Program-made: the position numbers and the translations under genes
Source of the DNA: Chromobotia macracanthus
Taxonomy: Eukaryota; Chordata; Actinopteri; Cypriniformes; Botiidae
DNA: 64,000 nt
NCBI GenBank assembly: GCA_036877525.1
Contig: JAZGTH010000066.1
Span: 5,182,001 to 5,246,000, forward strand
Reading direction: 5' to 3'
Notes under the pieces: model-generated
The model's input: only the letters and a program-made list of their open reading frames with translations
Databases searched by the model: none
Told to the model about the DNA's origin: nothing
Shown here: positions 49,201-61,300 of the stretch, piece after piece
Layout: each line of letters opens with the position of its first letter
Numbering within the stretch: position 1 is the first letter of the stretch

Positions 49201-51492
49201 TTGTATGTCCAATCAAAGGAAGATAAGTGTTTCGAAAATTATTTAACAATACAGAACAATTTTGCAATTCCAGAAAGTGCTCGATTCACCTTTAAATACA
49301 CTTATATAAAATATTATCCAAAATAATCAAACAAGCGGTGAGCACACTCACAGACACGGGTTTTAAGCACAAGGGCCATAGTGTGTTGTAACTGCCGGCT
49401 CTGAATTGCTCGATCTGATTGTAAATGGTCACTGGTTGGGTGCATGCACTGCTTTGAATCATGTATAGCCATCTTTATCTGTGCACTGTGCAGACTCGGC
49501 CAGAGTGCTTACATAATCCAGTTAAAATACACCCCCAGTCACATGTAGCATTCAGCCCTGTGGAGAGATATCCTCCTGCCGCTAGGGCTGTGCTGGCAGC
49601 TGTTCAGACACACACACAAACACACACAAATAAACACACACACACAAAGCCATTAAAGATTCAACAGTGATTCGTTGCCAGTGTTTTAGTGCCCTGCCTG
49701 CATGTGAACTGTCTGTGGAAAAATGAGCCGAGTTCTCCCTCTGAGCACTTCACATGTGACTGTGCAGAGCCTTTGCTGGGAAGCGCTACGGGCTGTGTTG
49801 CCAGATCGCGCAAGAAAAAGAAGCGACCCTGTATGACAAAAAAGAAGTGACTTGCCTCAACAAGTCATGCTTTAAGGGGCTTGATTCTAATCATTTCACT
49901 TTTTGTAGTATAAACCTTAGCACAGGTAGAAGGGCTTTGATAGGCATGAAGCAAACAAGTTCATCATCTGTAACTGCAGGCTGTTTGTGGTTGCCAAGCA
50001 ACCTGCATTAATATAGAATGTGTGGTCACAGGTTGATATTTTACAACATCTTCAGACTGAAGGTTCACTGAACAACATTCAACAGGTGTAAAAGGTGACA
50101 GGCTGCAAAGAGATGATCTTTTTCATTATTATTTTAAAGAAGTGAAAGAAAATGTTTTCACACGCTTATTTGTGTATTTATGCTTTTTTTGGGGGGGGCT
50201 GTGGGGGGTGGCATGAACACAAAAGGAAGAGGATACAATCTACAGCTATTATAAAATGATGTCAAACAGCAGGAGGGGAGATCTGACGAAAGCTATTAAT
50301 GAACTGTAATACTTTATGCTATATGTGCTAAGCATTAGCAAGCTCGATCATTTATTCTGGAAACAAGCCCAAAATGCAACCCATGACTGCCCATATTAAT
50401 AAGCAACTTCATGAAAAACATGTCCAAAGTTGCTTAAAATAAAAGGACTTGGCAACACTGTGTATGAGAAAACACATTCACACACACACATCGTAAGAGG
50501 GAAAATGAGGTACAGGACATCCAGCACTTGAAAGTCACAATACAGGCTTCCTGAAAGGGTGTTGGGTTTCTGTGCGTTAAACGCAGCTAAACCAACCAAA
50601 TTCCAAATTAAGTTTTGCCATAAGCTGCACTTGTAAAAGGGATAACCTGTGGAGAAATCACTAATTTGATATTGCAACTGTTTCTCCTAGAAATTTATGA
50701 GATTAAATAGAGAGCAATGGAGATCAGGGATCTCAACAAAGTGACAAAATGTGTTTCCAGGAAAGTTTCCAGAATTGTAATAGGAATACAAGCATTCTCT
50801 TTAGATTTACCCTAAAAATTGTAGGAGAAACACCTGAGACAGCATTGCTTTGTCAATGAAATACAACTAGGAATGAAGAAGCCAAGCCTGAACACTAAAT
50901 ATTTCCACAGGGAACAAATGAACTTGATGGACACTGCACAAATTCATCATGTAAACCACAGCCTGCAGATTGGTAAAAGGCAGCCATGACTGATCACTCC
51001 GAGGAGCTAGGCTGACATGAAAAACTACATAATTGCCTGGATACATCTGGCCAGCGTGGTCTGAAGAGACGCAATCACACCATCTGTGGCAGCACCCAGA
51101 CCATTAGACAATGAGCCTGATCACCAATTCAGCAGCATTACAACACCTGGCTTTCTATGGTCAGCTCTATTAATTATGCAAGCAGCTTTAATATTTCATT
51201 AGGGGTTGTTTTAATGTCCTAACATTAAGGAGTGAAGACAGGAGAGCTGAACATCTCAAAGTCTGTTATGCACAGTTGACTTAGTTACATAATCAATAAA
51301 TGCAGCACATGGATTTCCAAGCCGAACAATGTCTGTGCCTGAAATAATCATGTTAGATTTAGAATTGGCCTGTTGCTGACCACAGAACACTATCTGGATT
51401 GTCATGTTGTCTTAACCTGATGTTTTCCTGAATATTCTCTGAGCAACATGATTTTGTTCCTTGTTCTCTGCATGTATTGTATATGTGTAAAC

Positions 51493-51529
<37 letters not shown>
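51493..51529. repeat. (GT)n(GA)n microsatellite
   Basis: A GT run of about 12 units passes directly into about 6 GA units. Confidence 0.95.
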
Positions 51530-51654
51530 TATGTACTGCTACTGTAAATTTATACAGAAACTAAATCATATCAGCAAATTTACCAGCTACTATCATTTTA
51601 TGAAGGTGTGGCATGGTCTTGTTGTATTATTTTATGATTTCTTGTAAGGAGGGC

Positions 51655-51657
<3 letters not shown>

Positions 51658-51685
<28 letters not shown>
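51658..51685. repeat. (AC)14 microsatellite
   Basis: Uninterrupted AC run, 130 bases after the GT run in inverted sense, so the two could pair in single-stranded nucleic acid. Confidence 0.95.
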
Positions 51686-52380
51686 TTATCACTCTTCTTC
51701 AGTGTATCATACATGATAAACTAAGCAGATAGGGCCATTAAGGATGAGTCATATTAGCTTTGTGTATATGTGAGAAACACAAAGCACACTTTATTCACAC
51801 TCTGCTTGTAACATCATTTTGTCTGCTATAAAGTAATGCTACATTTCCAGACACAACTGAAATGTTGCACATTTCATCATAAAGTTAGTGTGTAAGTGTT
51901 TCTCTGTGAAGACGTTATGTTCCAACTTCCCTTCATGAAGTGAAAGTGAATGAAGTGAAAGGTCAATATCTCTGTACAGTCTAATTTCAACCTAAAATCA
52001 CATTTTGCATAAAGAAAATGAAATTAAGTCTTTTTTGAAGATGATTAACATTTTTTTCACTGTGACATAATCCCTCACCACACAACCTTAAATTCTCATC
52101 CATTTCAGACTGAATCTGATGAGAAAAGAGATTTGTTTTTAAATCAGCTTAGATACATAGGTCATACATAGGCAGTACAACAAATACAATGAGGTCTATA
52201 CAATTTCAATAACATGTAAGTCATAAATATACATATATACATCAATATACATTTTTCACATCACAGTAATGAGAATGTTCTTTTTTCACATTAAGCTCAT
52301 TTTTTTATTTTAAGGTTAAACATAACTTTGAAATGTTCTTGGCCTATTTGGTGAGAGTTACCCACATACTCATGCACAAA

Positions 52381-52714
52381 CCCAGCTAACAATTTAAGGT
52401 CATAAGAATGTTTCCGTAACTTTACAATTAACTAACAAAAATGTTAGAAATGTTATTTTGAAAGTTCTAGGAATGTTCAAAACGTCCGGCTTTTTTAGAC
52501 GTTGAATTAACCTAATCCAATTTTTTTTAATTCTGTAATGTTTTTAAAACATTCCACTAACAACTAAAGAATAACATTTTTGACATATAATGTTAAAAAT
52601 TCAGGTAAATGTTACTGCAAGAACGTTTTTGGAAACTTTAAAAGACCTTTTAAAGAACACTAAACTTTTAGAGAACACTAGCCAATATTCTGACAACATT
52701 GCCTGTTAGCTGGG
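52381..52714. mobile_element. 334-bp MITE with CCCAGCTAACA inverted ends
   Basis: CCCAGCTAACA at 52381-52391 and TGTTAGCTGGG at 52704-52714 are perfect 11-base terminal inverted repeats. The interior is rich in AATGTT and AACATT words in mirrored order and is non-coding. A half copy in opposite orientation is at 40965-41161. Confidence 0.8.
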
Positions 52715-53212
52715 AAATCAATCTTCTTTCTACAGCGAGGACAGCGATTTTTGACTGGCCATGGAGGAGATGATGTGGGTACCCTAAGTGTTGTTTTTTT
52801 ATGAATGAGAGATAAAGAAAGAGAGTGAGAAAACCATCATTCCCCCGCAACCCTCCACACTACTGAATCATCGGGCCCGTCTGACAGTGCTTGTAAATCA
52901 CAGAGCCAATTTTCACCTGTGACTCATCGCAGGCCCGCCGCAAGGACGATGGGCCGAGCATTATGTGAATAGGCTCGGAAGAAACACCAATACAAAAAAA
53001 ACATGCTGGAATGGCCACAAGTGCGTGAGAGACTTTGTAATTGGCAGAGTGTAAAAGCACTCACCCCTATGACGACATTTCGAAGCAAATGTAATTCAGG
53101 GAGTGAAGAATATAGCCACTGTCTTCAGCTGTGATGACAGTTCACGCTTATTAACCCTGCCGACAGAATGTGAGAGGTAAAACAGCATGAATCTCAAGAA
53201 ATGAGATACGAC

Positions 53213-53312
53213 CGGCTGTGCATGTTGCAGTCACTCGGGGGCAAGTAAGGATAAATCCACAGCGGGGGCTCCTGGGTATCCAGTGAAACTGCAGTAACGT
53301 GCATGTTGCAAA
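53213..53312. repeat. Diverged direct repeat, copy A
   Basis: Shared with copy B are GGCTG.GCA, GTAAGGATAAA, CTGGGTATCC and GTGAAAC in the same order and spacing. Confidence 0.75.
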
Positions 53313-54808
53313 TAATGCTAGACTTTTATCTCACACGTTGCAAGCTTAACTTCTGTGTCATTTGTTTACCCTGTAATGATGGTTAGTTCAGGACTTAGTG
53401 TTCTTATTGTATTATACACTGTGAAGTTGCCAAGCTGAGCACTGAGAAAAGCTCTTGTGTAAACAGCATCCAGTTGTTGGCATTATATCCTTTCATGTGA
53501 TGATCTGACTATCATCAGGGTGTTTTGGACACGTAACTGGGTAAAGAATGTCCAGATTTGGTCCAAACCACTGACAGTGTACACTGGAGTCAACAAACAG
53601 TCAGATGTGCACTGTGTTCCATTGAGTGGATAAGACCCAGACAGCAAAGATTGTGCCAACCAATGGCACATTGTGCATGTTATCAGTTTTGTTGACTGTC
53701 GCCCAGAAAGGAGAGTCACCTCGGCTGTTTTTAGCAGCCTATCTCTGTTTATGACACACCTTCTTCGCAACCAAGAGGTTTTGTAGATACGATAGTGAGA
53801 AATATAGTTCTCATTGGTTGTCTTTCTCACACTAACCTCAAATAGAATCAATGTAGTTGAACCACACCTATGACCTCGCTTACACCTCCCATTCTCTCTG
53901 ACAGTAAGCCATAAATCAAAGTCACCACCTATTCATTACTAATCTATACACCACACCACGTCCTTGAGAAACCCCCAAAATAATCAAAAGAACAATCACA
54001 GGGTCTTATAAATTGACCCAATCATGCCATCGTTGGCTACATTAGGAACTATTCCCAGAAGACAATAAACATTTAAAACAAGACCGGTTTGCACCCAGCT
54101 GTTAATCTATCTGGGTGGTGTCTTTGGCTCAGCTTTGAACCCACAATGTTTTGTTTATGTTCTCTTGGCTGTCAACACTGCCAGAGTTGGAGAGGGATGG
54201 AAGAAACGTTCCGTTTGCAACAATTATGATTTTCAATTGTGCAAAGCCAAAAGGAGAACAGAATGGGTGGGTTTTCTTCTCACATGTGATCACGTTTTCC
54301 GGGGAGGAGTACTATGAGTCATTGACTCCGGGCTGTGATTCTTTGTCTGGACTCCAACTAGAAATCCCACCCCCAAAGGGGGAGATGCAGTGATTGTGTG
54401 CCCTTATTTGCTCTCACACCATCACAGCCACAAACTTGCTCGCCACACCACAACATGAGCGTGAAAATGCCACTGGACACAGACCACCTGGTGTGTCATT
54501 TTCTTCCCATTCCAGCTGCTTGAGGGAACCAGTGTAGGCAGAAAAATGTGACATTCTCTCCTGTGACGGAATATAACCACACACCACTTCACCTGCTGTG
54601 GGGCTTTTAGTGAAGGTGCAACATTCCTAACACGGCAAGTGAACTACTTTGGAATGTTTTTGCCCCCCCCTTCCCTCACCATGGAAACTCAAAGGGCTGT
54701 GTAAAAACAGCACCAACGTAAAAGACATCACGTGCGCAACCCCACACGAAATAGAACATGATGGCCTATCACGTTCAGCCTCATTCATTCATTGGATTTA
54801 GTTCACGA

Positions 54809-54910
54809 TCGGCTGCGCACATTGCTGTCAGTCGAGGGCAGGTAAGGATAAACCCCGAGACGGAGCTTCTGGGTATCCGGTGAAACAAGCGACACAGCAA
54901 TGTGCACATT
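54809..54910. repeat. Diverged direct repeat, copy B
   Basis: Second copy of the 53213-53312 segment, 1.6 kb downstream, with identity near 75 per cent by eye. It lies about 0.8 kb upstream of the presumed first exon of ciart. Confidence 0.75.
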
Positions 54911-55180
54911 GAATTTCTCCTTAGACACATGTATCGCTGGCTCATGGTGCAGACAAATGTTTCCACATTGGTCTGTTTGCAGTTGTAAAATGATAAAGTT
55001 AAAACCTACAAGTGTACTAAACTAGAAGTTGTAAATGTTTGGTGCATAGGTAAATCTTAAATACAATACAATTTTGTCAACATTAAGGGAGTACATCACA
55101 TACTACCATATGTATAAACAGGTCTTTTCTCACATTAAGGAGCATCTTTATCTCATATAAAAAGCAGTCTAACTCTTCAT

Positions 55181-55642
55181 ATGAGAGGAAGGTACGTCCC
55201 ACACGACAATCTTGCGCGTTATCCCGTTCAGGTATTAATGAGGTCTTTAACAAAGTTCGTAACCGCGAACCAAAACCACTTCGGGTCGACGTTCCGTCCG
55301 CCTGCTGGAATGAAACCGATCCGCGTGTCCACGTGTTTTGTTAATTTGCATTTCATTTACATATGTAAGCTCGTCTCCCCTATCAGCCGAAGCTGGCTTC
55401 AAACACAAACTCGATTTGTCAAATTCGAGTCTGGACGCACAAATCGGAAAGCCCGGCGTTTTTGTACCCGCCCTCTCAGACACGTTGCCTTGGGAGAAGT
55501 AACACGGGGCCACACAACTGCAGGTCTACATCACTGAAACCACGTACACCTCTCGACAGAGGCTCGATCGAGCGCTCCGCTTGTCTTTGGATATATTGCT
55601 GAAACAAAGGAAAGTGAGACCCTTCGTCCCATCCGGCTTGAG
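55181..55642 (+). promoter_or_regulatory. ciart: CpG-rich ciart promoter and probable non-coding exon 1
   Basis: CpG density rises sharply at about 55180 and stays high to about 56560. A consensus splice donor, TTGAG|GTAAGA, ends a likely non-coding exon at 55642. It would join the acceptor at 58357, which lies 40 bases before the ciart start codon. A perfect CACGTG E-box is at 55330-55335, the element through which CLOCK-BMAL1 drives CIART in mammals. The transcription start is not determined. Confidence 0.5.
55330..55335. promoter_or_regulatory. CACGTG E-box upstream of ciart
   Basis: Canonical E-box about 300 bases upstream of the probable exon 1 donor. CLOCK-BMAL1 binding is an inference from CIART biology. 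Confidence 0.45.
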
Positions 55643-56261
55643 GTAAGACGAGCGATGCGAATAAAAGCGATCGCTTTCCACAGCGTGTTTTTGATGCGAT
55701 TAACACCGCGCGCGCGTTTACATTGACTAATATCACCGGGTTTGTATAAAGTCTTCGTGAATTTTACGTTTGTAAAGAGATGCGGTGGAGAAAAGATGCC
55801 GCTGTCCGGGGGAACAAAGGCACCCACCCATTTACTCAAACGCGAAAACGAGGAATTGTTTGATTATATTCTATAAACATTTGTAAGGTTTTTGGTGCGT
55901 TTCATACAGCAGTCGGATTCAATCAGATTGCACCATTTCTTCGCCGTTATCTTACAAGTTGTCCGTGGTTTCCTTCGCGTCTGTTTCACGCGACACAATA
56001 GATTTATTTTCAGGTATTGTTTTTTAAGAGCTAAAATTACAGCGTGTTAAAAATGAACACTGTTAAAGTGTTAGTCATCAACAGGGCCCCACCCTCTGTT
56101 ATCGCACAGGTACATTAATAATGCCCCGCACGGCTTTTGTTCAATTTTATTTTCAGTTTAGTATTAATATACGTGTTGCCCACAGCAACCGATAGTGTAG
56201 TAACGTGACTTCCTACAATTGACGCTGAAATTGCGCTAAACGGCGCTATTAAATAACTTGT

Positions 56262-56267
56262 CACGTT
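56262..56267. promoter_or_regulatory. CACGTT E'-box in ciart intron 1
   Basis: E'-box variant used by CLOCK-BMAL1 targets, inside the CpG-rich first intron. Short motif, so weak alone. Confidence 0.3.
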
Positions 56268-56619
56268 CCCTTTGTCTACGTTTATACTGAGGACATAAAC
56301 ATAAACGCTGTAAAACATTTTTTATTTTATCTTTCTTGATGAACAAACTAATAAAGGACCTTTTCACGGCCGTCCCAGCTGTCGACCAAACTTGTGTAAG
56401 AATTCAACGTAGGCCGTTTTTCGACATGAAAGAGGAGTTTGTTCGCCACAAAAGCCGTTTCCTCTATCGGCGATCGGGCTTCACTCCGCGTTTCAGTTCG
56501 GTTCAACTCGAAGCGAAACCGGTCCAGACGAGAAGCTTGTCCGCGGATACGTGCATTTGCAAGCGCTGATCTTTGTTACCGTTATAGAGCCAATTTGTCG
56601 TGTGCTTGAGGTAGAGCTA

Positions 56620-56627
56620 TTACATAA
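56620..56627. promoter_or_regulatory. D-box TTACATAA in ciart intron 1
   Basis: Fits TTAYRTAA, the D-box bound by DBP/TEF/HLF and NFIL3, which in fish also mediates light-induced clock gene expression. It sits about 1 kb after the probable first exon. Confidence 0.4.
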
Positions 56628-58397
56628 TGTCTTTATATTGGCAATGCAAAACTCTTCGAGTCAGCAGTCCATTTGTTTGCCGTGATACCGACCAGCTGAT
56701 AGACGGATTAAACGCCCAAGCCGTGTGAATGTGCGTGGTCAGTCTAAAATTCCCCTGCAAAGAATACAGTACAGAGTTTCAATTCATATATATATAAGCT
56801 GAGGTACTGTTAACGTGACCTTTGCAATATGCAAATGTTGTCAGTCACGTCTGCTTGTATTTATATGTTGAGAGTGCATATAAACGACAATACGTACATT
56901 TTTGCAGAAGCTAAAATAGTGGATCTGTTTTTACATGCATTAAGTGAGGTGAAGCACATTTTAGGGTCTAGGTTGCTGTTGTCTGGTTACTAGAGATGTA
57001 CATTTTCTAACATGAATTATATACATGCATTTATTGACAGGCCTGTCCATACAAAAGAAGCTTTCTACCAAAAAAAGAATAGTAAACTGTCAGCACCCTT
57101 TCCGAAAGCAAAAAGTAATTGCTCCTGCGTGACATACGCCTTTAGTCAAGAATCATGGCATTCCTCATTAGACATAATGTTTCAAATGCTCCTTAATGTG
57201 GGTTATATATATTTATTCCTCAAGGCCTTTTTATGAATGCCCAGGAATGCAAGGAATTGATAATACACATATGATAAGCAGAACAAATGGTGCTCCAGGC
57301 CACAGATCATATCCCAACTGTGTGGTCTTGAATTTCAACCCTACACAATAATGTACATCTAAAGTTATACACTATACACTTCCTGCACATTCAGTTGAAC
57401 AAGAATACGATAATCCATAAATCCGAGTATTTTTTTTAATGGAAGGTTAAGGCAGGAATGGGACTTTAAAAATGGCTTTTTTCTAGCACCATTAATTGTG
57501 TCCCATGGTGGTCACCATGGTTGCAGTGTTCTGGTCTCATTGAATAAACAAACAGGGCTTTGAATGTGTGCTTTTTTGTGTCACCTGCTTTATCGCAGCC
57601 CGCTAGTTCAGTACAGCTTTGTTTTCAAGTGTTTTTCAATTAGATGCAATCAGAACAAACAATTCACGTACTGCAAATGTTCTAAAGACCCTGCAGCTTC
57701 AAATACAATAAAACCTCTTATTTTGGTTTTGAAAAAATAACCGATCCTGTTGCTACAGTAGTATGCTTTAACAAAAGAAATTCCAGCAAAAAAAGAACAT
57801 TTTTTTGGATTATTATTTTTTTGGGGTATGTTTATTAAAATTGCAGTACAATCTGATGATAGTAGACTTAAATGTCTATAATAAAATATGATGGTTTTTC
57901 GTGTTCCATAGAGCATGTTGCTTAAAGACATAGTACAGTGGAGTTCCCGACAATGTCTGTTAACATAGCAGTTAGTCTTTTTTAATGGCTGCTGTTTATC
58001 TTAAGTCTGGGACTGAGGCTCAGGTGGTTTGACTGGAAAGCTGGCTGGTCTAAATGACGTGAATTTAGTATCCTGCTGAAGTTTATTAGTGGCGCATGCT
58101 TGGGTTGGCAAGTCTGACCACTTGTGTCTGTCTTACTATTAATCTGACAGATAGGTTCAAAATATTTCAGCATAGTCTAGTCAGTTTGTGTTATGTTCCA
58201 GCCAAAGCAAAACCGTAAGAGAGAACATTCTTTCTCTATTATCTAATTTCATGCTAGCTCATGTTCTATTCAGTGTATAGTAAAGTTTTTTTAATTTTTT
58301 TAAATTGGTATTCATGGCAACTGGAGGTTTAAATGCTCCGCCCCTTTCCCCCCACAGGTCAGTGATGGTCCATGCTGGTTAGATCCTGCTTCCGAAG

Positions 58398-61300
58398 ATG
58401 TCAGCTTCAGATTCGGACTATTCCATTGACTGGCTGGCCAGTGATGATGAAGATAGCGAGTTAGAGCCAGACTGTACCAAAGCCCAAGGGAGAACCACAC
58501 TGCCCAAAAGTCCCACTTCGGGGGTCATCCAGCTGGCCCAGACTTACAAGTCGCTGTCAAAGAGAAATGGAGATAAAGGGGAGGTGAAAGACAAAGAAAA
58601 TATGAGCTCTCCTGGAAGTTCTCCATCCAGCTGCGACAGTTCTGACTGCAGCAACGATGGAGGGCTTTCTGACCTGGGACAAGAAGACCGGTCCAATTAC
58701 AGCCAGTGCCCTGAGAGCACTGAAGGCAAAACGAGGCAGGCACTGAAAAGAACATGGAGCTCTGCGATGTTAGAGCAAAGGGCGAGGCAGCTCGCATCTG
58801 AACAAATGGAGAAAGACAGGCTGTTCGCATACAAGGTGAGACGTGCCAGTCTTGGCGCTCTGGCATGCCAGTGAAAGGAACATGGCGTTCTGAAAGGAAC
58901 CCATATCATGTATAAGATCTATCTCTGCCTGAGCAGACCAAATTAAAAAAAAGTACTCGACAGAACCACTTCCAGGAAGACCCCCCTCCTTTGTGTGTTC
59001 TTTCTAGGTGAAATGTGAATGAGTCACATGAAGTTGTTGATTCAAGAAACTGAGTTTTTCAGCATATTAGAAAGTCTGCGATAACGCATACCATTTAAAC
59101 AAATGTGTGTGAAAGGTTAAATGAGTCATATTGTTTTGTACCAGCATGTCATTGTTCTTCAGAAACGATGAGCTGCATGACAGAATGTCCTAACTTGAGA
59201 TGTTGTTTGTGTGTGGTTTTTGGCAAAGTGCAGTGTCAACATTATGAAATGAAAATTTTTTAAACTCTTGTTAGCAGTACAAGAATGAAATGCTGAATGA
59301 ATTACTGTGTTTTGCAGTGCTTGGAGCTACAGTGTTACATTCACCCCCTCTCCTCAATCCTTAATGGTCTCCGGTCAGGCAGATACAGAGAACGTAAGTA
59401 ATTCTCCATGCTTTCTTCTTACAGTCGGCATGCTACTGCATCTGCCCTGATCACAACTATTTACTGTTTCCCCGAAGCTTGTCTGGTTTAAAAAAAAAGT
59501 GTAGTTAGGTTTAGTGTTAACTTCTCATGAGAATGTTCAGACTAGCAGGTTTGACACCAAATTGACCACAATTATTTCCTGTGTGTACATGCCGCCTCGC
59601 TTAGTCATAATTAAACTTATATGGTTGAAAGGCACACGTCTAGAGCAGTGAAAACCACACAGCTCCAAAAATATCCCAGAGCCCTGATTAAAATACCTAA
59701 AGCTTGTTAAAGATACGTTCAAGGCTGTGATATCTCTGTCTCCTTTGCACCCTTCACCGGTAGGATGAAATTTACTAAACATTTGACTAAGTTCTTTTAT
59801 ATGTGAACATTATGACTGCAAATAATGTCACTGTAAAATGTACAGCGTTAGACGTTGTTATTGTAAAGTACAAACAGATAGTATTAGGTGCTTAAAGGTA
59901 CGTTTCATTGGACAATTTAGGGCCTCACATGCGCTAGAAGAGAGGTTACGCACCAGGCGGACCCCTTTGAGAACCCAGTTTGAGATTGCTTTCAAAACGA
60001 GCTCTCTGGGCGACCCCAAACTTCTTGGCAACAGAAACAGCGAGTCTGTCCTCCAACGAGCTTCACAGGAACCCATCTGCCTTCCAGACGTTGAAAAGCC
60101 TGTTAGAGACAACAAGCTGGTACTGTTTCTAAAAAGAAATGGTTTAAACTGCGTCTTCTTTTGTAGGCCTCAGCACTTTTCAGGAGAGTGTGGCCATGGA
60201 CCGAATCCAGAGGATAATGGGGGTCCTGCAGAATCCGTGCATGGGGTGAGTGTCCTGCTGTTTCTCTTCGCCTCACTCGCCAACTGCTTGAGGGTGGGCT
60301 TTAATCTGCACAGCACTCCATAGCAGATCGATCTGATGGATGTCATGTCCATTTACTTAATCTACCTCAATCCACCCTCTACTTGGAGCCACATTGTTCT
60401 TGCAAGCTGCATTCTATTAGCTGTCAAGAGCTGTGAGGGAATTTCGCTTTGGTGCGTGAATGTTTATACACATTAGCGGTATACCAAGGCTGAGTTCTCC
60501 CACATCGTTTGTAAACGACTTGTACGCCCTCAGATGTGTCTAAGGAAGGCTTGTCTTAGCTCAAAGGGTATAAGTGGGAGAGTCAAAGGAAAAGTGAAAA
60601 CGCACACAGCCTCGCAGCATGATGCTTGGTTCAAAGCGGCAGGGGGCCACTGGCCAAGTACAGACCTGCAACCACAGATCTAAAAGTGTCTGGGCAAGAA
60701 TAGAATTCACAGATGTCCAAGCTCTCTTGAGGGAATAACTTGTTACCCAATGGATTAGTCCTCCTCTGACTAGATTGTGTAATGGTTGTGGTGTCATTAC
60801 TGGGAGGAGCCTGTGCTTCTGTTGCGTTAAATGACTGGGCTTAGGTTGCACCATTTACTTTTCCTCTTAACAGCACCTGGCACGCAGCCCAGATACTTTG
60901 TGTCATTGTATTGTGCTACCTTGTGAAGTTCAATTTTCAGTCTAGAACTGAGTGCGGAGTCTAGAACATCTAGTCTGTTGTGTTACTTTGGGCTGTGTCT
61001 AGCAGTGTTGCAGCCTGTGCTGTACAGAACCACAGCTGCCAGTTTGAAATGAGTATCCAGCCACTGAAAACATAGATGACAGGGTTTTGGGTGGAGCCCT
61101 AATTCAGGCCATCTGATCAAGGCACTGAGCCAAGACAGTCTCTGCTCATATCTATGCTGACACAGGTGACCAAGTGGAGGCGTGGCTGCCTTGCCAACAG
61201 TAAGTTCAGAATGGGCCCCATCATCACCCACCCAGTCCATCATGCCAGCTGGCAAGCCCTACGGCACTGACGCACCAGAAGAGGGAATGTATAAGTAACT

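Larger units (their letters stand above)
46238..52380. other. Gene desert, fourth part
   Basis: No exon is supported in about 6 kb. Microsatellites lie at 49605-49650 (CA-rich), 51493-51529 and 51658-51685. A G-rich run is at 50191-50210. Open frames are short and CA/TG driven. No protein family was recognised on either strand. Confidence 0.4.
52715..55180. other. Gene desert, last part before ciart
   Basis: No exon is supported. The notable content is a pair of related segments of about 100 bases at 53213-53312 and 54809-54910 (listed separately). The longest open frame (122 codons, minus, 53483-53851) has no family features. Confidence 0.4.

Noticed and set aside
53483..53851. 122-codon minus-strand frame
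   Set aside because: No domain, no coding-like bias and no splice partners recognised.
55181..55537. 118-codon plus-strand and 88- to 102-codon minus-strand frames in the ciart promoter
   Set aside because: Long frames are expected in CpG-rich DNA, and none shows a protein family. The region is better explained as promoter and first exon.
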